A stretch of DNA of 64,000 bases from Pseudomonas paracarnis (GCF_904063055.1 NZ_CAJFCN010000009.1:172057-236056); one strand, 5' to 3'; shown: positions 1-9,517, counted from the stretch's first letter. Notes: generated by a model from the sequence alone, not told the origin. Program-made: numbers and translations.

Positions 1-14
1 ATACGTCACACATG

Positions 15-40
15 AAAAACGCCAGCTTGCTGGCGTTTTT
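15..40. terminator. Bidirectional intrinsic terminator downstream of sbcB
   Basis: A perfect hairpin with arms AACGCCAGC and GCTGGCGTT around a TT loop is flanked by an A-run on the left and a T-run on the right. It can stop transcription from either side, including sbcB, which ends 30 nt away on the minus strand. Confidence 0.85.
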
Positions 41-69
41 TATTGTCTGAATATTCTGTAGTTATGCGC

Positions 70-1497
70 TTACAGACTCAAGCGCGCCGCTAATGAATCC
101 ACATAGTCCTGCCATTGCGCCAGCACCTGGCACTGAAACGATGTAGCACTAACCGCCAACTCCTCACGCGCCTGCTTAAATGCCAACAGGGTATTCGGCG
201 CCCCCCACTGCGCCTCCGACAAACGTTGCTGACAGAAAAGTTTCCAGCGTTGTTGCTCGTCATTGTTCAAGGTTTCAGGAAAGTTACGCGCCCGGTAGCG
301 AAATAATAATTCCGGCAAACGATGATCATCGAACGGCCACTGCTGACGGGCTAATTGCGCGGGCTCTGCCATGCGAACTTGCTCACATAAACGGCGGTCA
401 CGATCACCAATAAAACCCTCGTAGAGCTGCTGCTCCGGGTCCGCGTTCGACGCAAAGTCTTCCTCGGCATAAATGGCCGCTAACTTGTCCCGCCAAACTT
501 CCTGTGCGTCAGTTAGTCGCAGCGCCCGCGCGAGGCAAGCCTCCTTATCCAGTTGCAGGCGCTCAAGATCTTGCGGGCGCAGCACCTTCAACGGCGCAAC
601 CACCGGGCAGCGGTTGATATGCAGTAGCTTGAGCGGAACCGGCAGCTCACCTTCGGCCAGCTCATCGCGGCGCGTGTAAAGACGCTGGCGCAGGGTCGCC
701 GCATCCAGGTCCAACAGCCCTTGCGGATCGAGCCCCAGGTCACAGACTATCAAGGCATTGCGATTGCGTGGGTGCCAGGCCAGGGGCAAGACCACGCCCA
801 GGTAATGGCGTTCGGCGGAGAAACGCCCGGAGATATGCACCATCGGTTGCAGCAACCGCACCTGATCCATGACCCGTTGTTTACTGCGCAGTTGAAACAA
901 CCATTCATATAACTTCGGTTGTTTCTCCCGGACCAACCGCGCCAGGGCGATGGTTGCACGCACATCCGACAACGCGTCATGGGCCTGGCCGTGGTCTATG
1001 CCGTTGGCCTCTGTCAAGCGTTCGAGCTTGAGGGTCACGCGCCCTTCCTGCTCGGGCCAGTTGATGCCCTCCGGCCGCAGGGCGTAGGCGGTGCGCATCA
1101 CATCGATCAAGTCCCAGCGACTGTTGCCGCCCTGCCACTCGCGCGCATAGGGGTCGAAAAAATTGCGGTACAGACTGTAGCGCGTCATTTCATCGTCGAA
1201 TCGCAGGGTGTTGTAGCCGGCGCCGCAGGTACCTGGCGCGGCCAATTCGGCGTGCACCCGAGTCATGAAATCGGCTTCGGCAAGGCCCTTCTCAGCGAGG
1301 ATACTCGGCGTAATACCCGTGATCGCACACGCTGCCGGATGAGGCAGGATATCGTCGCTGGGCTGGCAATAAAGGTTGATCGGCGCACCGACCTCATTGA
1401 GCTCAAGGTCGGTGCGGATACCGGCTACCTGGAGCGGGCGATCGTTGCGCGGGTTGATGCCGGTGGTTTCATAGTCGTACCAGAAAATCGAGGTCAC
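70..1497 (-). CDS. sbcB: Exodeoxyribonuclease I
   Basis: This 475-residue protein is the 3'-5' single-strand DNA exonuclease of recombination and mismatch repair. It opens with the DEDD-type ExoI motif (YDYETTG near residue 10), and 'HDALSDVRATIALA' near residue 175 supplies further catalytic acids of the exonuclease fold. The length matches ExoI of gamma-proteobacteria. The start is GTG, preceded by AGGA about 7 nt upstream. It is a single-gene unit: a terminator lies just past the stop, and the divergent RDD gene starts about 170 nt from its start. Confidence 0.95.
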   Translation of the reverse strand: MTSIFWYDYETTGINPRNDRPLQVAGIRTDLELNEVGAPINLYCQPSDDILPHPAACAITGITPSILAEKGLAEADFMTRVHAELAAPGTCGAGYNTLRFDDEMTRYSLYRNFFDPYAREWQGGNSRWDLIDVMRTAYALRPEGINWPEQEGRVTLKLERLTEANGIDHGQAHDALSDVRATIALARLVREKQPKLYEWLFQLRSKQRVMDQVRLLQPMVHISGRFSAERHYLGVVLPLAWHPRNRNALIVCDLGLDPQGLLDLDAATLRQRLYTRRDELAEGELPVPLKLLHINRCPVVAPLKVLRPQDLERLQLDKEACLARALRLTDAQEVWRDKLAAIYAEEDFASNADPEQQLYEGFIGDRDRRLCEQVRMAEPAQLARQQWPFDDHRLPELLFRYRARNFPETLNNDEQQRWKLFCQQRLSEAQWGAPNTLLAFKQAREELAVSATSFQCQVLAQWQDYVDSLAARLSL

Positions 1498-1664
1498 GGG
1501 CTATTCCTGTGCTGAAGACCGACAAAGTCTAGGCGCTGCAAGGCGTCCGGGGCCAGCGATACCTTACTGTATAAATATCCAGAAAAACCTCGGGTGGTTG
1601 CTTCCATCCTCGACACTGCTAGCATCCGTGTCTCTCAAGTCGCCTCGCAGTGCCAAGGATCGCA

Positions 1665-2357
1665 ATGCCATCAACCCCTCTGGATACCCACTATCAGATA
1701 GAAACGCCCGAGGGCATCGACCTGCCCCTGCGCCCTGCTGGCCTGCCCTCCCGGGCATTGGCGTTTGCATTCGACCTGGGCGTGCGCGGGATCATCATGG
1801 GTATCCTGCTGGTGCCGCTGGCGCTGCTCGGCAATGTGGGGATCGGGCTGGGTTCGCTGCTGCTGTTCCTGGTGAGCTGGTGGTACATGGTGTTGTTCGA
1901 AGTGCTCAACCAGGGCTGCTCGCCAGGCAAGCAGGTCATGGGGCTGCGCGTGGTACAAGATGACGGCACGCCCATTGGCTGGTCGGCATCGCTGATCCGC
2001 AACCTGCTGCGTTTTGTCGACATGCTGCCCTTCGGTTATTTCCTGGGCGCGATCAGTTGCCTGCAACATCCGCACTTCAAGCGGCTCGGCGACCTGGCCG
2101 CCGGTACGCTGGTGGTCTACCGGGAATTGCCGCTGGTACGCCCAAGCATCCCTCAAGCGCCCGCCCTGCGCCTACCCTTCGCACTGGAGTTGAGCGAACA
2201 GAGGGCCATCTTCGGTTTCGCCGAACGCCAGGCCGAACTCTCGGCCGAACGGGTGCATGAACTGGCCGCCATCCTCGCAGAGCCCCTGCAGGTGTCTGCG
2301 CCGCGCGCCGTGGAGCAACTCAACGGGGTAGCCCGTGGTTTGTTGGGGCCGACATGA
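1665..2357 (+). CDS. RDD family membrane protein
   Basis: A 230-residue protein whose first 150 residues form an RDD domain: 'PSRALAFAFDLGVRG' carries the first Arg and Asp, followed by two or three hydrophobic helices, and 'LGDLAAGTLVV' closes the domain. The C-terminal 80 residues are soluble. RDD proteins are inner-membrane proteins of largely unknown function, with transport proposed for some. The ATG at 1665 is chosen over the GTG at 1650 because AAGGA lies 6 nt upstream of it. This is the first gene of a six-gene cluster, and its stop overlaps the next start by 4 nt. Confidence 0.85.
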   Translation: MPSTPLDTHYQIETPEGIDLPLRPAGLPSRALAFAFDLGVRGIIMGILLVPLALLGNVGIGLGSLLLFLVSWWYMVLFEVLNQGCSPGKQVMGLRVVQDDGTPIGWSASLIRNLLRFVDMLPFGYFLGAISCLQHPHFKRLGDLAAGTLVVYRELPLVRPSIPQAPALRLPFALELSEQRAIFGFAERQAELSAERVHELAAILAEPLQVSAPRAVEQLNGVARGLLGPT

Positions 2358-3334
2358 AGCAGAGCCTTTTTGAAAGCCGCCACCAGCGCCAATGGCATAC
2401 CTTCGCCGAGCAGTTGACACAACTGGAGCAAGGTAAAGCCAAGGCCGCCGATGTTGCCGACTTCCCGCATCAATATCGACGCCTGTGCCAACATCTGGCC
2501 CTGGCTCAGCAACGCGGCTATAGCAGTTACCTGGTCGACACGTTGCAACAACTGGCACTGCGCGGCCATCAACAACTGTATCGCCATCGCAGCCAACTGA
2601 CGGCAAACATACTGGCGTTTCTTCTCGCCGACTTCCCGCACCTGGTACGCGAACAATGGCGCTTCGTGCTGATCGCTGGCCTGCTGTTCTTTGGCAGCCT
2701 GGTGGGGATAGCCCTGCTGGTGTACCTGTTCCCCGATCTTATCTACAGCATCATCAGCCCCCAGCAGGTGGCCGACATGCAGGGCATGTACAACCCCGAC
2801 GCCAGCCGTCTGGGCCGTGCTGCCGAACGGGCCGCCAGCGAAGACTGGATGATGTTTGGCTATTACGTGATGCACAACATCGGCATCGCCTTCCAGACCT
2901 TTGCCGCCGGCCTGTTGTTCGGCCTGGGCAGTGTGTTCTTCCTGATTTTCAACGGCCTGGTCATAGGTGCAGTCTCCGGGCACCTTACCGACATTGGCTA
3001 TGGCCAGACCTTCTGGTCGTTTGTCATTGGTCACGGCGCATTCGAGTTGAGCGCCATCACGCTGGCCGGTGCCGCAGGTTTGCAACTGGGCTGGTCACTG
3101 GTTGTCCCCGGGCGCTTGGCACGCAGCGAGGCCCTGCGCCTGGCCGCCCGCAAAAGCGTACGGATGCTTTGCGGTGTCATGGTGTTCCTGTTGATCGCAG
3201 CCTTTATCGAAGCCTACTGGTCCTCAACCACTCGCATTGAGCCCTGGATCAAATACGCAGTAGGCGCCGCGCTCTGGCTGCTGGTGGCCGCTTACCTGTC
3301 CCTGGCCGGGCGGAGTCGCCATGCGCCTGACTGA
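2354..3334 (+). CDS. Stage II sporulation protein M-like membrane protein
   Basis: A 326-residue integral membrane protein of the SpoIIM family. The N-terminal 95 residues are soluble and helical, followed by about five membrane segments. The SpoIIM signature 'MHNIGIAFQTFAAG' with 'NGLVIGAVSG' and 'HGAFELSAI' lies around residues 175-240. Bacillus SpoIIM belongs to the engulfment complex, but Pseudomonas does not sporulate, so the role here is unknown and is probably membrane remodelling or scaffolding with the rest of the cluster. It overlaps the preceding gene by 4 nt and the following one by 14 nt, which suggests translational coupling. Confidence 0.85.
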   Translation: MKQSLFESRHQRQWHTFAEQLTQLEQGKAKAADVADFPHQYRRLCQHLALAQQRGYSSYLVDTLQQLALRGHQQLYRHRSQLTANILAFLLADFPHLVREQWRFVLIAGLLFFGSLVGIALLVYLFPDLIYSIISPQQVADMQGMYNPDASRLGRAAERAASEDWMMFGYYVMHNIGIAFQTFAAGLLFGLGSVFFLIFNGLVIGAVSGHLTDIGYGQTFWSFVIGHGAFELSAITLAGAAGLQLGWSLVVPGRLARSEALRLAARKSVRMLCGVMVFLLIAAFIEAYWSSTTRIEPWIKYAVGAALWLLVAAYLSLAGRSRHAPD

Positions 3335-4850
3335 CGCCAGCGTGGTGATTCGCCCGCGTACTTCCTGGGAAGCCATGGACCTGGGCGTACTGATGGCCAG
3401 GGAACACCGTGTCCTGCTGATGGGCAGTTGGGCGCTCGTAAGCTTGCCGGTATTCAGCCTGTTGACGGTGCTGCTCTGGAATTACCCGTCTTTGGTCATG
3501 TTCCTGTTCTGGTGGCTCAAGCCGGCCTTCGACCGCTTGCCGCTGTACATTCTGTCCAAGGCCCTGTTTGGTGAGCCCCCCAGCCTCAAACAGGCCGTTC
3601 GCCAGTGGCCGCAATTGCTCAAGGGGCAACTGTTCGCAAGCCTGACGTGGCGGCGGCTGAGCATGAGCCGCAGCTTCACCCTGCCCGTCAGCCAACTGGA
3701 AGGCCTGGACGGTGACGCACGTCAACGACGCCTTGGAGTGTTGCTGCAACGTAACGCTGGCGCCGCACGCTGGCTGACGACCATCGGTGTGCACATGGAA
3801 ATCGGCCTCTGGTTTGGCGGCATGACCCTGTTCTATCTCTTCATCCCGCAACAGGTTGAACTGGACTGGGACTGGCAACGGCTAATATTCGCGTCAGCCT
3901 CGGACGTGCTTTGGCTTGAGCACCTGAGCAATGCCTTCTATGCCCTGGTCCTGGTGTTCTGGGAACCCATCTACGTCGCCTGTGGCTTCAGCCTGTACCT
4001 CAACCGCCGCACAGTGTTGGAGGCCTGGGACCTGGAACTGGTATTCCGTCGGCTGCGCCAGCGCCTGAGCAATGTCGCACCGCTGCTGTTGCTGGTGGTT
4101 GGCCTGGCGTTGCTACACATCAGCCCACCGACCATGGCAGATGAAACCACAGCCCATAAGCCACTTAGCACCCAGGCCGCCAGCCAATCCATCCAGGCGT
4201 TGCTGGAAAAGCCACCTTTCAAGAACCCGGAAACCGTCACACGCTATCGGTTTGGCGAAGAAAAAGCGCCGGTTAAAAACAAGGCCACGGGCGACGGCAA
4301 ATTACCTGGCTGGCTCCAGGCACTGCTCGACAACCTTAACAGCGACACCTTCAAATACGTCGCCAAAACTTTGGAAATACTGCTCTGGAGCCTTGTGATT
4401 GGCGGCCTGGCCCTGGTGTGCTGGCGTTACCGTGAATGGTTGCGCACGTTCGTCAGCCGCCTTGGGCCTACTCGCACGGCCGCTCCCTCGCCCGTTCCCG
4501 CTCAGTTGTTCGGGCTGGAACTGGGCACCGAGACATTGCCCGAAGACATCGCCAGCACCGCCGAACAACTATGGCCCACCCATCCACGGGAAGCCCTAGG
4601 CCTGCTGTATCGCGGGTTGCTCAGCCGGCTGTTGCACGAGTTCGACCTGCCACTGACAAGCGCCGATACCGAGGGGCAGGTACTGGAGCGTGTTCATCAT
4701 TTGCAACAACCGCAGTTACTGGCGTTCAGCGACGAACTGACACGCCACTGGCAAAACCTGGCCTATGGTCACCGTCTGCCGCCTTCTTCAGCCCAACAAA
4801 AACTGTGCAGCGACTGGCGTGCTCTTTTCAGTGACGGAGCGGGCCAATGA
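3321..4850 (+). CDS. DUF4129 domain membrane protein
   Basis: A 509-residue protein with about five N-terminal membrane helices up to residue 270, a polar loop, one more helix near residue 350 and a soluble C-terminal DUF4129 region. That last region holds 'HPREALGLLYRGLLSRLLHEF' (cited in part) and a final 'FSDELTRHWQNLAYG'. DUF4129 is often found at the end of membrane proteins encoded beside MoxR ATPases and DUF58 proteins. No enzymatic motif is visible. It overlaps its neighbours by 14 nt (upstream) and 4 nt (downstream), so it sits firmly inside the operon. Confidence 0.8.
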   Translation: MRLTDASVVIRPRTSWEAMDLGVLMAREHRVLLMGSWALVSLPVFSLLTVLLWNYPSLVMFLFWWLKPAFDRLPLYILSKALFGEPPSLKQAVRQWPQLLKGQLFASLTWRRLSMSRSFTLPVSQLEGLDGDARQRRLGVLLQRNAGAARWLTTIGVHMEIGLWFGGMTLFYLFIPQQVELDWDWQRLIFASASDVLWLEHLSNAFYALVLVFWEPIYVACGFSLYLNRRTVLEAWDLELVFRRLRQRLSNVAPLLLLVVGLALLHISPPTMADETTAHKPLSTQAASQSIQALLEKPPFKNPETVTRYRFGEEKAPVKNKATGDGKLPGWLQALLDNLNSDTFKYVAKTLEILLWSLVIGGLALVCWRYREWLRTFVSRLGPTRTAAPSPVPAQLFGLELGTETLPEDIASTAEQLWPTHPREALGLLYRGLLSRLLHEFDLPLTSADTEGQVLERVHHLQQPQLLAFSDELTRHWQNLAYGHRLPPSSAQQKLCSDWRALFSDGAGQ

Positions 4851-6004
4851 ATCGCGCGCTATTGTGGACAGCGCTGTTGTTGGCGTGCCTGGTGGGTGCG
4901 GGCGGCTTATATGCCTGGCACAAGGCAATTCCCTACGAGGAAGTGGTTGACCGGGGCCCGTCGCCAGAGGCTCGCGCCAATCCCTATCTGGCCGCCGAGC
5001 ACTTTCTACGCGAGCACGGCTTGGTCGTGGCACACGCCAAGGGCCTTGAACGACTCGCCGAACTGCCCGCCAAAGGCCATAGCCTGTTGTTGCTGGGAGA
5101 GCGCAGCCACATGACCCCACGCCAGGTCGACCAACTGCTGGGCTGGGCAAAAGCCGGTGGCCACCTGCTCTTGGTCGCCGAGGCATTATGGGATGAAGAA
5201 GCCGGCACAAGCGGTGACCTGCTGCTTGATCGCCTCACTATCCGCCAAACCTTGAGCGACACCTTCGACGAACCCGTGCCACCGCGTAAAAAAACCAAAC
5301 CGGATCTGACCAAGCTCTATGTCGACAACGAAACCGCACCGGCGTACTTTAGTTTTGACACTTACTTCAACCTCACCGACCCCAAGCACCTGGCGCAGTT
5401 TTCCGCCAACAGCGCCCAGTCCAGCCACCTGATGCAACTCGACCTGGGGCAAGGTCGCGTCACGGTGATCACCGACAGCGACCTATGGAAAACCACAGAT
5501 ATCGGCAACCATGATAACGCCTGGTTGCTGTGGTACCTGAACCAGGGCACTGACGTCACCCTGCTGTTCAACAGCGACACAGACGATCTGTTTACTCTGT
5601 TGCTCCGTTATTTCCCCCAGGCCCTCGTCGCCCTGGTTGCGCTGCTTGCTTTGGGGCTGTGGCAGGCAGGCATGCGCCAGGGCCCGATCCAGACACCGGC
5701 GCCCAAGGCACGTCGCCAGCTGCAGGAACACTTGCAGGCCAGCGCGGACTTCCTATTGCGCCGCAGCGGCCAGGGCACGTTGTTGCAAGCCTTGCGACAC
5801 GACATCCTGCGCGCAGCCCGGCGACGCCATCCAGGGTTCGAACACCTCGATGCGTCAGAGCAACGCCAAGTGCTGGAACACCTTACGCGACAACCCCCTC
5901 ACATCATCAGCCAGGCGCTTGAGCCCGTTGCGCTGAAGCGGCTTTCCAGCGCCGACTTCAGCCGTCAGGTGGCGCACCTGCAAACCCTCAGGAATGCCTT
6001 ATGA
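4847..6004 (+). CDS. DUF4350 domain membrane protein
   Basis: A 385-residue protein with an N-terminal membrane anchor (residues 5-22), a periplasmic-type DUF4350 region ('NPYLAAEHFLREHG' near residue 45, 'GWAKAGGHLLLVAEAL' near 105), a second membrane helix near residue 255, and a cytoplasmic tail. The DUF4350 fold resembles a GATase-like Rossmann domain, but no catalytic triad is obvious. It overlaps both neighbours by 4 nt. Its function is unknown. Co-occurrence with MoxR/DUF58 genes suggests it is a client or a membrane partner of the ATPase. Confidence 0.8.
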   Translation: MNRALLWTALLLACLVGAGGLYAWHKAIPYEEVVDRGPSPEARANPYLAAEHFLREHGLVVAHAKGLERLAELPAKGHSLLLLGERSHMTPRQVDQLLGWAKAGGHLLLVAEALWDEEAGTSGDLLLDRLTIRQTLSDTFDEPVPPRKKTKPDLTKLYVDNETAPAYFSFDTYFNLTDPKHLAQFSANSAQSSHLMQLDLGQGRVTVITDSDLWKTTDIGNHDNAWLLWYLNQGTDVTLLFNSDTDDLFTLLLRYFPQALVALVALLALGLWQAGMRQGPIQTPAPKARRQLQEHLQASADFLLRRSGQGTLLQALRHDILRAARRRHPGFEHLDASEQRQVLEHLTRQPPHIISQALEPVALKRLSSADFSRQVAHLQTLRNAL

Positions 6005-6996
6005 GCGACTCTCCACTGGCCACCGCCCTGACCGCCGAAAACCTTCAGCAGGCCAGCCAGCAGGCCCAGGCGCTGCGCGTGGAATTGCGCAAGGCCGTGA
6101 TTGGCCAGGACCCGGTGATTGACGACGTGCTCACCGCCCTGATCGCAGGCGGCCACGTCCTGCTTGAAGGCGTGCCTGGCCTGGGCAAGACCTTGCTGGT
6201 ACGGGCCCTGGCCCGCTGCTTTGGCGGTGATTTCGCCCGCATCCAGTTCACCCCGGACCTAATGCCCAGCGATGTCACCGGCCACGCCGTTTACGACCTG
6301 CAGACCGAACAGTTCAAACTGCGCAAGGGGCCGTTGTTCACCCACCTGTTGCTGGCCGACGAGATCAACCGTGCACCCGCCAAGACCCAGGCAGCGCTGC
6401 TGGAGGCCATGCAGGAACGCCAAGTGACCCTGGAGGGCGAGGCGTTGCCCATCGGCCAGCCCTTCATGGTCCTGGCGACCCAGAACCCTATCGAACAGGA
6501 AGGCACCTACCCACTGCCCGAGGCCGAACTGGACCGCTTCATGCTCAAGGTGCGAATGGACTACCCGGATGCTCTACAAGAGCTGGATATGGTCCGCGAA
6601 GTGACGCGCTCGTCCAAGGCCGACATGCTGGAGGTACAGCCGTTGCGTACTGTGCTGCAAGCCGAGGACGTAGTAACGATGCAGCAAATTGCCAGTGACC
6701 TGCCACTGGATGAACAGGTGCTCGACTATGCCGTGCGCCTGGCCCGTGCCACGCGCAGTTGGCCGGGGCTGGCCATCGGTGCCGGCCCCAGGGCCTCCAT
6801 CGCTCTGGTACGCGGTGCCCGTGCCCGTGCGCTGTTGCGCGGTGGCGAATTCGTCACCCCCGATGACATCAAGGGCTGCGCCCTGGCGGTACTGCGTCAC
6901 CGGGTACGCATCGCACCAGAGCTGGACATCGACGGCTTGGAGGTCGACCAGGTGCTCCAGCAGTTACTCGACCAGATTGCGGCACCAAGGCAATGA
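6001..6996 (+). CDS. MoxR family AAA+ ATPase
   Basis: A 331-residue AAA+ ATPase. The Walker A motif is GVPGLGKT near residue 57, Walker B is 'LLLADEINRAPAKTQ' near 117, and the sensor region 'LATQNPIEQEGTYPLPEAELD' (cited in part) is near 160. These are characteristic of the MoxR branch, which acts as a chaperone or activator for proteins carrying von Willebrand A domains. It overlaps the DUF4350 gene by 4 nt and ends 7 nt before the DUF58 gene, its likely direct partner. Assignment to the family is secure; the substrate is unknown. Confidence 0.92.
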   Translation: MSDSPLATALTAENLQQASQQAQALRVELRKAVIGQDPVIDDVLTALIAGGHVLLEGVPGLGKTLLVRALARCFGGDFARIQFTPDLMPSDVTGHAVYDLQTEQFKLRKGPLFTHLLLADEINRAPAKTQAALLEAMQERQVTLEGEALPIGQPFMVLATQNPIEQEGTYPLPEAELDRFMLKVRMDYPDALQELDMVREVTRSSKADMLEVQPLRTVLQAEDVVTMQQIASDLPLDEQVLDYAVRLARATRSWPGLAIGAGPRASIALVRGARARALLRGGEFVTPDDIKGCALAVLRHRVRIAPELDIDGLEVDQVLQQLLDQIAAPRQ

Positions 6997-7003
6997 CGCG
7001 GCC

Positions 7004-8335
7004 ATGAAACCGACTCGTCTGCTGCTGACCTGGCTGGGCGTTCTGCTCGGCTTGAACATCTTGTTGGGCGCTTCGGCAGCGTTGCAGTTCAAAGTGCCCG
7101 CCACCTTGCATTCGGTAGCCTGGGGCCTGCTGCTGGCCCTGTTGCTGCTGGCGATGCTGGATGCCGCACGCTTGCGCCGCCGCCCCTCGGTCCGCGTATA
7201 CAGGACACTGCCCGGCAGCCTGGCGCTGGGGCGCTGGGAAGAAATACGCCTGTGCCTGGAGCACGACTACCCGCAACCACTGACCGTGCAGGTGTTCGAT
7301 CACGTGCCCGATGGCCTGGCTGTGGAGAACCTGCCTCAATTCATTCAACTACGCCCCGGTGAACGTGCTGAGCTGGGCTATCGCGTGCGCCCCTTGCGGC
7401 GCGGGCACTTCCATTTCAGTCGCTGCGAGCTGCTGCTGCCCAGCCCATTGGGGCTGTGGTCGGCACGACGATGGGTCGACACCCGCGATTCCACCCGTGT
7501 TTACCCGGATTTCGCGCGCTTATACGGTGCGCAGTTACGGGGTGTGGATAACTGGCTGAGCCAACTGGGCGTGCGCCAACATCAGCGGCGAGGGTTGGGC
7601 CTGGAATTTCACCAACTGCGCGAGTTTCGTGAAGGTGACAGCCTGCGTCAGATCGACTGGAAAGCCACCGCCCGCCAACGAACGCCCATTGCCCGGGAAT
7701 ACCAGGACGAACGCGACCAGCAAATCGTGTTCATGCTCGATTGCGGCCAGCACATGCGCAGCCAGGATGACGAACTTTCCCATTTTGATCACGCGCTCAA
7801 TGCCTGCCTGCTGCTGAGCTATGTCGCCTTGCGACAGGGCGATGCGGTAGGGCTGTGCACGTTCGCCAGCGACCAGCCGCGCTACCTGAAGCCGGTCAAG
7901 GGCAGTGGCCAATTGAACCTGTTGCTCAATGCGGTCTATGACCTACAGACCACGCGAAAAACCGCCGACTACCAGGCGGCCGCCAGCCAGTTGTTGGCAC
8001 GTCAAAAACGCCGGGCGCTGGTGATCATCGTCACCAACCTGCGGGATGAGGAGGATGAAGCGCTGATGGCTGCCGTCCAGCGTATCGGCAGGCATCACCG
8101 GGTACTGGTGGCCAGCCTGAGGGAAGAGGTCCTCGACCAGCTACGTCAGACGCCTGTGCAGACATTGCCCGAAGCCCTGGCTTACAGCGGCACGATCGAT
8201 TACCTCAACACCCGCAACCAACGCCATGATCGCTTGAGTGCCCATGGGCTGTCGGTGCTCGATACCTTGCCATCGGCGCTGGGTGCCGGGCTGGTCACAC
8301 GCTATCTGGAGTGGAAAAAGGCCGGGGTATTCTGA
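7004..8335 (+). CDS. DUF58 domain protein, MoxR partner
   Basis: A 443-residue protein with two N-terminal membrane helices (residues 5-50), a beta-rich middle, and the DUF58 signature around residues 190-225 ('GLEFHQLREFREGDSLRQID' followed by WKATAR). The C-terminal half resembles a von Willebrand A fold. The usual metal-binding DxSxS appears degenerate here (FMLDCGQHM). ATG at 7004 is chosen because the longer reading frame upstream overlaps the MoxR gene in another frame and is not conserved in character. It is the last gene of the cluster. Confidence 0.88.
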   Translation: MKPTRLLLTWLGVLLGLNILLGASAALQFKVPATLHSVAWGLLLALLLLAMLDAARLRRRPSVRVYRTLPGSLALGRWEEIRLCLEHDYPQPLTVQVFDHVPDGLAVENLPQFIQLRPGERAELGYRVRPLRRGHFHFSRCELLLPSPLGLWSARRWVDTRDSTRVYPDFARLYGAQLRGVDNWLSQLGVRQHQRRGLGLEFHQLREFREGDSLRQIDWKATARQRTPIAREYQDERDQQIVFMLDCGQHMRSQDDELSHFDHALNACLLLSYVALRQGDAVGLCTFASDQPRYLKPVKGSGQLNLLLNAVYDLQTTRKTADYQAAASQLLARQKRRALVIIVTNLRDEEDEALMAAVQRIGRHHRVLVASLREEVLDQLRQTPVQTLPEALAYSGTIDYLNTRNQRHDRLSAHGLSVLDTLPSALGAGLVTRYLEWKKAGVF

Positions 8336-8387
8336 GGATGACTGCGCAGGGGTATGGCCAGGAAACGGCCACGACCCCACGCATAAT

Positions 8388-8747
8388 TCAGACAGAGGCC
8401 TGCAAAGGATAAAAGCTGAAGTACTGCAACAGCGCGTTGATCAGGTGCCGGTATTCCTCGGGCGCCTCAAGCACGCTGAACCCCGAGTCGTAATGCTGCG
8501 GGGTGACATCCTCGTGGCTCCACAAGCAGGTTGCCGTGAGGTCAATCGCCTTGAACTCGCCTTGCGCCACCGGCACTTTCAAGCGCAGCTCGAAATCCAC
8601 CTCGGTCATCATGGGTAACGAGCTGATCAGCATCAGACCGTTTTCAGACACATTTCCAAGATAGCCGATTGGCTTGTCGGTAATACGATTGAACACCTGC
8701 AGAAAATACGGCAGTTGATGCCGCTCGATCCGTCGTTCGGTAAACAT
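8388..8747 (-). CDS. PilZ domain protein
   Basis: A 119-residue single-domain PilZ protein. Both c-di-GMP-binding signatures are intact: the RxxxR motif in 'ERRIERHQ' (residues 4-8) and N-x-S-x-x-G in 'NVSENGLML'. It is therefore predicted to bind the second messenger, although its target cannot be read from the sequence. The start at 8747 gives the domain its usual N-terminus, while the longer frame upstream adds unrelated residues. It converges with the DUF58 gene and lies upstream of nothing obviously linked to motility. Confidence 0.85.
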   Translation of the reverse strand: MFTERRIERHQLPYFLQVFNRITDKPIGYLGNVSENGLMLISSLPMMTEVDFELRLKVPVAQGEFKAIDLTATCLWSHEDVTPQHYDSGFSVLEAPEEYRHLINALLQYFSFYPLQASV

Positions 8748-8969
8748 GGTGAAGTCGCCATCCAATAGCCAAAAATCTGGCCGTGCCAGTGATTCGGAAC
8801 AAGCAATCGCTCGCTCTCCCTGGATTTCGGTGTGACAAAACCTACCGCTTGTCACCAAACAGCTGCCGAATCCGGGCCTTGCATCCGTTCGAATGGGAAA
8901 CTGCACAAACAGACATTCAAAGATTAGCCCAAGACTGGCGACAGGCCAGCTATAAAATGACAAATACCA

Positions 8970-9344
8970 TTACAACGACGCAGGCCTTGGTTTTGCCAGG
9001 CCTGCAGCCGGCAGATGCCCCAGTTGCTGCAAGGTATCGAGCCGCGCACGGGCTCGATAGGCGTACTCGCTCGACGGGTAGTGGCCGATGATGAACTGAT
9101 AGGTCTGTGCGGCATCGACAAACAGTTTCTGGCGTTCCAGGCACTGCCCGCGCAACATCGAAACCTCCGGTTGCACGTAGCGGCGGGTACGGCTCTCGCG
9201 ATCGACCTGGGACAACTCCAGGGTGACACGCTGGCAATCACCGACCCCATAGGCACGGTAAGCGTTGTTCAAATGGTGGTCCATCGACCAGCGGGTACAG
9301 CCGACAACACTGACGGCCAGGGCAGCAACGAGCAAAATTCGCAT
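8970..9344 (-). CDS. Small tetratricopeptide-like lipoprotein
   Basis: A 124-residue protein with a type II signal peptide: 'RILLVAALAVSVVGC' ends in a lipobox cysteine at residue 16. The rest contains helical repeats ('DAAQTYQFIIGHYPSSEYAYRA') typical of a tetratricopeptide unit, as in outer-membrane assembly scaffolds. The start at 9344 has AGGAGAA 5 nt upstream. Pseudomonas genomes carry this small lipoprotein divergent from pyk. Its function is unknown. Confidence 0.8.
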   Translation of the reverse strand: MRILLVAALAVSVVGCTRWSMDHHLNNAYRAYGVGDCQRVTLELSQVDRESRTRRYVQPEVSMLRGQCLERQKLFVDAAQTYQFIIGHYPSSEYAYRARARLDTLQQLGHLPAAGLAKPRPASL

Positions 9345-9517
9345 GGGGTTCTCCTGTCTTGTGCAGTGTATCGACCCCTGGTCGAAAATCTTCAAGGCGT
9401 TTGCCCATTCAACCGCAGCCAAAACAAGCCAATCGTCGATAAGTAGTGCAAACGAACAATGACTACAACGAAAGAGCATAGTAGCCTTCCCCAGCGCTTG
9501 AACTCAGGAGTCCGTGC

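Noticed and set aside
919..1515. 198-residue plus-strand reading frame opposite sbcB
   Set aside because: It lies entirely antisense to a well-supported exonuclease I gene and has no recognisable domain.
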